This document shows, one piece after another, positions 22,201 to 27,964 of a stretch of 27,964 bases of DNA. A program made the translations under genes and the position numbers. Position 1 is the first letter of the stretch, and each line of letters starts with the position of its first letter. Origin of the DNA: an uncultured Clostridia bacterium (lineage in GTDB: Bacteria > Bacillota > Clostridia > Oscillospirales > Ruminococcaceae); contig CANPZQ010000007.1 in assembly GCA_947588775.1 (NCBI GenBank), positions 1 through 27,964 on the forward strand, given 5' to 3'. The notes below the pieces were generated by a model. The model made no database searches. It saw nothing but the letters and a program-made list of their open reading frames with translations, and was not told the DNA's origin.

Positions 22201-22980
22201 CTATTTAATATTTTTCCCGCGAAACGCCTGCATTCCGATAACGGCGATTATAACCGATTCCGCGAGCGAGCAGAATATCACTCTCAGGCAGACGGAGTAT
22301 GAATTAGCCGACATTATTTCGAGGGCCGAGGAGGTCGGGAGGGCGGATTCAAAGAACCCGAGAACCGCCCTTGCCGCACCGCCGACATATCGCGGGTTCA
22401 GGCTTCCGTCGGCAAAAAATTCCGGCTGTTTATAGAACGCAAAGGCGTACATTCCCGAAACAATCAGCCCGAGGGACACGAATATATTCGCCACCGAAGC
22501 GTCGGTTTTCTTCGCGCAGAGCGTCGAAATCATCGTGAACAGCGAGGCGTAGGCCGCAACGTTGATTAATGCGCAGAAATATTTAAGAAGGTTTACCTGC
22601 GGAAAGACGGCCGGACCGACAAGCAGAAATCCCGCCGTAAAGTATACGGCAATATGCGTAAGAAGCATCGCCGCGCCGGCGGAGCAGCATACGGCGAGGT
22701 TTGAAAGATATATGTCCGCCCGCGTCCGCCCGACGGCGATTTTATTGCGAATCGCGCCGTCCGAGTAGTCGGTTCCGATATAGAATCCGCAGAACACCGC
22801 CTCCGGTACGCAGAGATAAAACATCGGCATAAAAACATAGAGAACGATGTTTTCTTTCACGCCGTAATAGTAAAGCATCCATGCCAAAAACGCGCCCCAT
22901 ACGGCCTCCGCCGCGATAAAGAACCAAAACAGCCGGCTCTTTTGAAGCCTCATAAATCCCGCCGAAATAAGATTACCCAT
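22201..22980 (-). CDS. ABC-2 permease 4 of the array
   Basis: This 259-residue integral membrane protein has six predicted helices. The N-terminal GFMRLQKSRLFWFF, the signature after helix 2 (GTDYSDGAIRNKIAVG then RADIYLSNL) and the C-terminal tail RGKNIK are shared with the other permeases of the array. It should form part of the membrane channel for the BcrA-type ATPase. It is the nearest relative of permease 5 over its whole length, suggesting the most recent duplication of the set. It starts nine bases after the stop of permease 3, with an AGGTG box spanning that junction. Confidence 0.88.
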   Translation of the reverse strand: MGNLISAGFMRLQKSRLFWFFIAAEAVWGAFLAWMLYYYGVKENIVLYVFMPMFYLCVPEAVFCGFYIGTDYSDGAIRNKIAVGRTRADIYLSNLAVCCSAGAAMLLTHIAVYFTAGFLLVGPAVFPQVNLLKYFCALINVAAYASLFTMISTLCAKKTDASVANIFVSLGLIVSGMYAFAFYKQPEFFADGSLNPRYVGGAARAVLGFFESALPTSSALEIMSANSYSVCLRVIFCSLAESVIIAVIGMQAFRGKNIK

Positions 22981-22988
22981 ATATTCAC

Positions 22989-23900
22989 CTACTTAATATT
23001 TTTCTTTCCGAAAACAAATACCCCCGCCGCCGCGAGCATAAGAAGCTCCGCGAGCGTTACCCCCGGAAGGCCGCGCGGGTAGAGGTCGTATTGGTTCACG
23101 GGGCCGGAAATCCGTTCGTCAAGCTCATGGCCGTAGAGCACCATCGCGCCGGTCGGAAGGGCCATATATACCCCCTTCAACGCCTTAGCTTTGATTTCGC
23201 CGTTTTTTCTTTCGGGGGATTCCGCAAAGGCAAGCTCCGGCTCCTTGCCGGTGACGGGGTCGATAAGCTTTCCGGTTTCGGGGTCAAGGGTTGAACGCCC
23301 CAAAATCGCCTCGTACGCCTCGCCGTAGTACAGGTTTTCCGTTTCGATGTCCCATGCGAGGGAATAGAGCATCTCCCCGACAAGAAACATAACGAACATG
23401 ACCGATAAAAACACGGCGAGCGCGGCCGCGCGGCTTTGAATCACCGACGAAACGAACACGCAGAGCGATGTAATCACCGCGCCGCCCAAAACCATCAGAA
23501 GCGAGATTTTAAGGATATGACGAACGTCCGTACCCGCCAAAATTTTCCGGCAGACGGCCGCGTATCCCGCCCCGAAGAGGATATATTCCGCGGCGACGGC
23601 AAAAACCGCCGTCAAGAGCTCGGAGAGATAGATTTTCCCCTTGGTCGCGCCGACGGCGAGCTTTGAACGAAACGTCCCGTATTCGTACTCCTTGCCGAAA
23701 TTGAGAGTTACCATGGGCCCGCAGAGAAGCACCGGGGTGAGCTCGATTATGTCGGAAAAGTCGACCCCGTATGAAAGCCCGAGGCTGTTGATTTTGCTGA
23801 GGCCGCAGGCAATCCCCGCCGCAAACGCCGCCGCGAGGATTATCCACACCGACGCCGATTTGAGATATTTGTGCGCGCAGGCGTTGAGAAGGTTATACAT
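22989..23900 (-). CDS. ABC-2 permease 3 of the array
   Basis: This 303-residue protein has six predicted helices and a long charged extracytoplasmic loop (about residues 185-245, TGKLIDPVTGKEPELAF). The array signature is present in a diverged form (GKEYEYGTFRSKLAVG, KIYLSELL) and the tail is FGKKNIK. The N-terminus MYNLLNACAHKYLKSASVW differs most from its siblings. The start has GGAGG six bases upstream, 13 bases after the stop of permease 2. It is a transporter subunit; substrate unknown. Confidence 0.88.
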   Translation of the reverse strand: MYNLLNACAHKYLKSASVWIILAAAFAAGIACGLSKINSLGLSYGVDFSDIIELTPVLLCGPMVTLNFGKEYEYGTFRSKLAVGATKGKIYLSELLTAVFAVAAEYILFGAGYAAVCRKILAGTDVRHILKISLLMVLGGAVITSLCVFVSSVIQSRAAALAVFLSVMFVMFLVGEMLYSLAWDIETENLYYGEAYEAILGRSTLDPETGKLIDPVTGKEPELAFAESPERKNGEIKAKALKGVYMALPTGAMVLYGHELDERISGPVNQYDLYPRGLPGVTLAELLMLAAAGVFVFGKKNIK

Positions 23901-23913
23901 CTTTATCCTCCTA

Positions 23914-24771
23914 CTACTTCAAATCCTTTTTTCTGAATATCAAAAGCCCCGCCGCCGTGAACGCCGCGATTATTCCGACAGACGCGCAGTAGGAATAGAG
24001 CGGCATGTCGAGCTGTTCGATTTCCGAATCGGAAACGTTCGCCAAAAGTATCGCCTGACCGCTCGGCAGGGCGTTCAGAACCCTCTTTAAAGCCGTTCGC
24101 TGCGGCTCGGCGACGTAGTCGGGGTTCGGGTGAGGGTCCAAAGGCTCGATAACCTGTTCGCCCGCGTCGTTTATCATGATTGTAACTCCGCCCGACACTA
24201 TTTCCGGCTCTAAAAGGCGGTTATACAGAAGGCTTCCCGCCATAATCACGGCGAGCGTGAGGACGATTTCCAAAACCGCGACGGCGGCCTTGTTTGTGAC
24301 GATATGGCTGACAAGGCAGAGAACCGCCGCGAACGCAACGCAGAACAGCGCGCTTTTAAGTACAAGAAGCAGCCAGCCGAAAATTCCCGCCCTCCAAAGT
24401 CCGAGAATCGGCAGCACAGTCAGCGAGCCTATATGCCACGCCGCGCAAAAAACCAAAGAAACCGCCGAGGCGATAATCATGTCGGAAAGATAAATCGCCG
24501 CGCGCCTGTTCCCGACGATGATTTTGTTTCTCATCGTCCCTTCGGAAAACTCCGTCCCCAAAAACAGCGATATGAACACCGGAAGCATCATAAGCACCAC
24601 GGGGCCGTGGTCGAAGCAGAATCTTTCGGGAATGGCCTCAACAAGATCGGAAGCATTTACGGCACTGTCCCAAGTCAGCCACGCCGAATAGGCGAGCAGA
24701 GCGACAGTCAGCAGCCAGAAGAGCCTGTTTTTAAAGAGGCGGCTGAAATTTGCCTTGATTAAATTTGTCAT
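23914..24771 (-). CDS. ABC-2 permease 2 of the array
   Basis: This 285-residue protein has six predicted helices. It opens MTNLIKANFSRLFKNRLFW, carries the signature GTEFSEGTMRNKIIVG and AAIYLSDM, and ends FRKKDLK. A charged loop (about residues 195-240) lies between helices 4 and 5 as in permeases 1 and 3. The start follows AAGGAG at 11-base spacing, 15 bases after the stop of permease 1. Related single or paired permeases occur in bacitracin and lantibiotic immunity transporters (BcrB, LanE/LanG); here five occur in a row. Confidence 0.88.
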   Translation of the reverse strand: MTNLIKANFSRLFKNRLFWLLTVALLAYSAWLTWDSAVNASDLVEAIPERFCFDHGPVVLMMLPVFISLFLGTEFSEGTMRNKIIVGNRRAAIYLSDMIIASAVSLVFCAAWHIGSLTVLPILGLWRAGIFGWLLLVLKSALFCVAFAAVLCLVSHIVTNKAAVAVLEIVLTLAVIMAGSLLYNRLLEPEIVSGGVTIMINDAGEQVIEPLDPHPNPDYVAEPQRTALKRVLNALPSGQAILLANVSDSEIEQLDMPLYSYCASVGIIAAFTAAGLLIFRKKDLK

Positions 24772-24786
24772 ATATAATTACACTCC

Positions 24787-25692
24787 TTAGTTAATATTCT
24801 TTTTTGAAAACGCCGCCGCGCCGACCGCCGTAATAATCGCGGAAAACAGTGCGCAGGGAACCGGAGCCCTTAAAAGCGGCGTTATCGGCTTTCCGAGATA
24901 AATTGCGTCGTCGACCGCGTCATAGACGACCTCCGACTGCGAGCCGGGAAGGAGATACACGGAATAGGCCAAAACGCGCTTCGCCCCGCCGATATAGTAT
25001 GGGTTTTCCTTCGCCCAGCCGTATTCCTTTGCGATTTCGACCTTTTCGTCATAGTCCTTTACGCCGTCGAGAACGCTTTCGTAAAGCTCTAAATCCTCCG
25101 CGGGGGCGGATATTCGGTATTTAGGCTGATTAAGCATTCCCGACGTGTTCGAGGTTATAAAAATAACGCCGATTGAAACCGTCAGCACCGCCGTTACGGC
25201 CGCCGCGGGGCGGGCGATGAACATCGAAAAAACCAGCGCGAACGCCGCAGAGGCGATTATAGTTACAATTGCGACGGCGGCGACGTAGACTGTTTCCGAC
25301 GGCGAGGTAAGCCATACCGCCCCGTGAAAAACTGCCGTCGCAAAGCAGGCGGCAACCCCTGCCGCAAAAGCCAGAAGCGTTCCGAAGGAGCAGACGATAA
25401 GGTTTGAAAGATATATCTGCGGCTTTTTGTATCCCGCGACGATTTTAGAGCGAATCGCCCCGCCTCGGTAGTCGTCGGCGCAGAAAAAGCAGGTGACAAT
25501 TGACGCGGAGAGCGGGAAAAAAGCGAGCCAGTCGCAAAAATAGAAGTCGCAGACCGGCGTTGAGCCGTCGCCCCAGTAGGTTCCCTTCCCGCTGAGGCAT
25601 AAAACGGCCGTCGCCGCCGAAAAGAGCATTGCGGCGTAAAGCCCCCTGCATCTAAACAGGCGCGAAAGTCCCGCGCGAATCAGACAGCTCAT
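24787..25692 (-). CDS. ABC-2 permease 1 of the array
   Basis: This 301-residue protein has six predicted helices. It opens MSCLIRAGLSRLFRCRGLY, has the signature DDYRGGAIRSKIVAG and QIYLSNLIVC, and ends FSKKNIN. A long polar loop (about residues 185-240, Glu/Asp/Tyr-rich) sits between helices 4 and 5. The start follows GAGGTG, 15 bases after the ATPase stop, so it is the first of five permeases translated behind one ATPase. Confidence 0.88.
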   Translation of the reverse strand: MSCLIRAGLSRLFRCRGLYAAMLFSAATAVLCLSGKGTYWGDGSTPVCDFYFCDWLAFFPLSASIVTCFFCADDYRGGAIRSKIVAGYKKPQIYLSNLIVCSFGTLLAFAAGVAACFATAVFHGAVWLTSPSETVYVAAVAIVTIIASAAFALVFSMFIARPAAAVTAVLTVSIGVIFITSNTSGMLNQPKYRISAPAEDLELYESVLDGVKDYDEKVEIAKEYGWAKENPYYIGGAKRVLAYSVYLLPGSQSEVVYDAVDDAIYLGKPITPLLRAPVPCALFSAIITAVGAAAFSKKNIN

Positions 25693-25707
25693 TTATTCAC
25701 CTCATTT

Positions 25708-26610
25708 TTATTTTCCCACAAGGCTGATGAAGTAGCTCTCCAGGCTTTCGTCATGCTCCGAAACCGACAGAAGCTCGCAACCCTCGGCGGCAAGTGCCGA
25801 GGAAAGCGCGGAAACGTTCGGCTTTGCGTAGATGTCGGCGGTTTTGTCCGAGAGAATCTTGTATTCGAGCCCCATGCCGTCGAGGACGACCGCAAGGGCG
25901 CGGGTATCGGTAACTTCGACGCGCTGGCACTTCCGGCAGGCGGCCTCGAGCTCCTCGGCGGAAAGCTCCTTTACCATCCGCCCGCCGTCGATTATCCCGT
26001 AGTGGGTCGCGAGTTTTGAAAGCTCGTCGAGAATGTGGCTTGAAATAAGGACGGTAATTCCCTTTTCGCGGTTAAGCTTTAGGATAAGCTCGCGGATTTC
26101 GACGATTCCCTGCGGGTCGAGGCCGTTTGTCGGCTCGTCGAGAACCAGAAAGTCCGGCTCGCCGCAGAGCGCGATTGCGATACCGAGCCGCTGGCGCATA
26201 CCGAGGGAGAAGTTTTTCGCCTTTTTTCTGCCTGTATCCTGAAGGCCGACGAGCTCCAAAAGCTCCTTTACGCCGTCAAAGGAGGGCATTCCGAGAACGC
26301 GGTACTGCTGTTTTAGGTTGTCGGCGGCGGACATGTCGAGATAAATCGACGGCGTTTCGACGACCGCGCCCATTCTTCGGCGGGCCTTGACGATTTTCGG
26401 GTCGCGGTTTCGGGTCCCGTAGAGGGAATATTCCCCAAGTGACGGCGACTGGAGCCCGCAGATGATGCGAATCAGGGTGGTTTTGCCCGCGCCGTTTTTC
26501 CCGACTACGCCGTAAATCGAGCCCTTCGGAACCTTCATTGAGAGCCCGGAGAGGGCGCGAAAATGCCCGTAATTTTTGTAAAGCTGGTTTGATGTGAGTA
26601 CGTATTCCAT
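25708..26610 (-). CDS. ABC transporter ATP-binding protein, BcrA / bacitracin-lantibiotic export type
   Basis: This 300-residue ATPase has Walker A GKNGAGKT (37-44), a Q-loop region ETPSIYLDMS in which Glu stands for Gln as is common in BcrA relatives, signature SLGMRQR (135-141), Walker B FLVLDEP (154-160) and H-loop His192. The C-terminal 85 residues form the usual small accessory domain. It is the only ATPase in the locus and so probably powers all five permeases. The start follows AAAAGGAG. Between it and the response regulator gene lie 84 bases with three direct repeats and a candidate promoter, so it may be transcribed separately from the regulator. Role by family: export or detoxification of membrane-active peptides or antibiotics. 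Confidence 0.92.
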   Translation of the reverse strand: MEYVLTSNQLYKNYGHFRALSGLSMKVPKGSIYGVVGKNGAGKTTLIRIICGLQSPSLGEYSLYGTRNRDPKIVKARRRMGAVVETPSIYLDMSAADNLKQQYRVLGMPSFDGVKELLELVGLQDTGRKKAKNFSLGMRQRLGIAIALCGEPDFLVLDEPTNGLDPQGIVEIRELILKLNREKGITVLISSHILDELSKLATHYGIIDGGRMVKELSAEELEAACRKCQRVEVTDTRALAVVLDGMGLEYKILSDKTADIYAKPNVSALSSALAAEGCELLSVSEHDESLESYFISLVGK

Positions 26611-26657
26611 AGATTTCGCTCCTTTTGAGAATTCTGCGGATTTCCCGCGCTTACATA

Positions 26658-26698
26658 ATAATATAAAAAGGTTAAGAAACCGGTAAAGGCAGGGTTAA
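26658..26698 (-). promoter_or_regulatory. Candidate regulated promoter and three direct repeats upstream of the ATPase gene
   Basis: On the minus strand TTAAC (26698-26694), TTTAC (26687-26683) and TTAAC (26675-26671) repeat at 11 and 12 base steps, the helical spacing expected for an OmpR-type dimer array. TTTACC can serve as -35 with TATATT (26665-26660, 16 bases) or TATTAT (26663-26658, 18 bases) as -10. The first repeat overlaps the regulator's stop codon. Confidence 0.55.
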
Positions 26699-27375
26699 GA
26701 TTGAGGCTGTTTTTTCGCGGCGGCAAGCTTGAAGCCTATTCCCCATACCGCCTCGATATATTCCCGCCCCGACGCCTCGCGGAGCTTTCTTCTTAAGTTT
26801 GATATATGAATTTTCAGCGAGCTTTCGGTGCAGTCGGGGGTGTCGGCGGAGATTTTGTCAAGAAGCTGCGATTTTGTGAAAACCTGCGACGGTCGCTGCA
26901 TCAAAAGCTTTAGAATCGCATATTCGGTGCGCGTAAGGTGAACCTCGAGCCCGTCCGCCGAAACCGAGTGGGTTGCGGTATCGAGCGTGAGGCCGTCGTA
27001 TGAGAGAATGCCCTCGGAAAAAGCGGAGGAATTTCGCAGCTGGACGGCGATTCGCGCCATCAGCTCGGACAAATCGAAGGGCTTTGTGACGTAATCCTGC
27101 GCTCCTCCCAGAAGGAGGGATACCTTTGAGCCCGCGTCGGCCTTCGCCGAGAGGACGATTACCGGTATTCCGCGGATTTTTTCGAGAACCTTTTCCCCCG
27201 AAAGCCCCGGAAGCATCAAATCGAGCAGTATAAGGTCGGGCCGCCGTGTTTCCAAAAGCATAAGTGCTTCGGTGCCGGAATATGCGCGCATAACGCCGTA
27301 GCCCTGCTTCGAGAGGGCCTCCGATAGCATCGCGCCGATATGTTCGTCGTCGTCGACGATGAGGATATATTTCAT
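26695..27375 (-). CDS. OmpR/PhoB-family response regulator of the transporter locus
   Basis: This 226-residue protein has an N-terminal receiver domain (acidic pocket VDDDE at 7-11, phospho-acceptor Asp52 in LILLDLMLPG, switch residues in VIVLSAK and Lys in VTKPF). A C-terminal winged-helix domain follows, with LTRTEYAILKLLMQRP and IHISNLRRKL. It should bind DNA as a phosphorylated dimer at direct repeats. The start at 27375 has AAGGAG at seven-base spacing; an in-frame ATG at 27396 overlaps the predicted -10 box and cannot be used. It is first in the minus-strand locus that ends with the histidine kinase. Confidence 0.92.
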   Translation of the reverse strand: MKYILIVDDDEHIGAMLSEALSKQGYGVMRAYSGTEALMLLETRRPDLILLDLMLPGLSGEKVLEKIRGIPVIVLSAKADAGSKVSLLLGGAQDYVTKPFDLSELMARIAVQLRNSSAFSEGILSYDGLTLDTATHSVSADGLEVHLTRTEYAILKLLMQRPSQVFTKSQLLDKISADTPDCTESSLKIHISNLRRKLREASGREYIEAVWGIGFKLAAAKKQPQS

Positions 27376-27395
27376 AATCTCACTCCTTTTATACA

Positions 27396-27424
27396 ATTAT
27401 AAATTATTTTCCGCCCCGGCGCAA
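27396..27424 (-). promoter_or_regulatory. Sigma-A type promoter of the response regulator gene
   Basis: On the minus strand TTGCGC (27424-27419), 17 bases, perfect TATAAT (27401-27396), about 21 bases before the start codon. The weak -35 box fits activation by a regulator. Confidence 0.65.
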
Positions 27425-27450
27425 GAAAAATCGTCGGAGCGGAAAAAATC

Positions 27451-27466
27451 TTAACGGTTTGTTTAC
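27451..27466 (+). promoter_or_regulatory. Candidate response-regulator site upstream of the regulator gene
   Basis: TTAAC (27451-27455) and TTTAC (27462-27466) are 11 bases apart, the same pair and exact spacing as upstream of the ATPase gene but in opposite orientation relative to transcription. It lies about 60-75 bases upstream of the predicted transcription start. Confidence 0.45.
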
Positions 27467-27487
27467 TTTTGGAGGGGAGGGGAGAGA

Positions 27488-27914
27488 GGGCGCGCGGGGG
27501 CGGAGCGGGGGATAGAGCGAAGGTGGGAGGGAGGGTGGGTGGGACTGACGAAAACAGCGGAGGCCCCGCGCCCCGCCTGAGCCGAATCCCACCCCCCGGA
27601 GCCGCAGGCGGAGCGGGGGTGGGTGAGGCTCAGGCTTTTGCAGCAGGCTGTAAATTTTTTGCGAAACCCGATTAGGCTGCCTCAATTCTCTGACACTCTG
27701 ACGCTCCAACCTCCTAAAGCCCAACCCTCACCCATCCCCGCTCCGCCCCGCAAGGGGGCTTCGGGGGACGGGATTCGGCTTGGACCGGGGCTGGGTGCGC
27801 GGGTTGTTTTGGACTTTATGCGTAAATCCGGCGCGGCGAAGGGGGCTGTTTTCCTGCGCCCACCCGCCCGCCCTCCCAACTTTCCTGCCATTTCCCCGCC
27901 CCCTTCGCCGCGCC
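27488..27914. repeat. Composite intergenic repeat 5 at the right end
   Basis: This fills the last 589 bases, where no gene is visible. Left module: imperfect arms near 27488-27506 and 27557-27574, GGG runs 27525-27543. A hairpin block follows at 27576-27634 with perfect eight-base ends (CCTGAGCC and GGCTCAGG), then a spacer with CTCTGACACTCTGACG and a second block at 27718-27786. The right module has perfect 17-bp arms, GGCGCGGCGAAGGGGGC (27830-27846) and 27898-27914, with C-runs at 27859-27877. The arm core GGGGGC replaces the GAAAGC of the other modules on both sides of the stem. Confidence 0.85.
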
Positions 27915-27964
27915 TCCTCTCACATGCCAAAATATAAACTCGCTCCAGAGAGCAGCAGGAACCC

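Overview
The window looks like a chromosomal segment from a Gram-positive Clostridia-type bacterium, probably an Oscillospiraceae/Ruminococcaceae-like gut lineage with a GC-rich genome. Reasons: AGGAGG-type ribosome binding sites, sigma-A promoters close to TTGACA-17-TATAAT, two lipoprotein signal peptides, a BcrA-type ABC transporter with its own two-component system, and a Firmicutes-style uxuA/uxuB/kdgA/kdgK hexuronate set. This assignment is inference; no rRNA or other taxonomic marker is present, and no tRNA, IS transposase or CRISPR array was seen.

Layout, left to right. (1) 1-2025: the C-terminal part of an SbcC nuclease ATPase, cut by the window edge. (2) 2083-2558: the first of a family of GC-rich intergenic repeats. 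(3) 2687-5277: an orphan type IV pilin-like protein, a HAD phosphatase and an MFS sugar transporter, each with its own recognisable promoter. (4) 5541-10458: a three-gene ABC operon (MacB-like ATPase, large secreted Ig-like membrane-anchored protein, FtsX/MacB-like permease) ending in a strong terminator. (5) 10651-12877: a CapA-family lipoprotein, a small MGMT-like protein and an AT-rich orphan lipoprotein. (6) 12947-15958, minus strand: uxuA, uxuB and a small membrane protein. (7) 16722-19784, plus strand: kdgA, kdgK (frameshifted) and a deleted flavodoxin-family reductase remnant. (8) 20448-27375, minus strand: response regulator, one ABC ATPase, five consecutive paralogous ABC-2 permeases (the last frameshifted) and a histidine kinase, all tightly packed.

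How they work together. UxuB, UxuA, KdgK and KdgA are the consecutive steps from fructuronate to pyruvate and glyceraldehyde-3-phosphate. They are arranged as two opposed units around a 763-base gap that contains a repeat. The right-hand locus resembles antimicrobial-peptide sensing and detoxification loci, but has an unusual five permeases for one ATPase. A matched direct-repeat motif (TTAAC-N6-TTTAC) lies upstream of both the regulator and the ATPase genes.

The most striking unexplained structure is a dispersed family of intergenic modules. At least 13 copies are visible. Each is an inverted repeat of about 14-18 bp enclosing a loop with an uninterrupted short-loop G-quadruplex motif (GGG runs separated by single bases). 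Arm sequences differ between copies but stay self-complementary within a copy. Ten copies form five inverted pairs 400-480 bp long, with the G-rich strand always on the left and the C-rich strand always on the right. Three copies are singlets. This resembles REP/REPIN organisation, but I cannot place the family by name.
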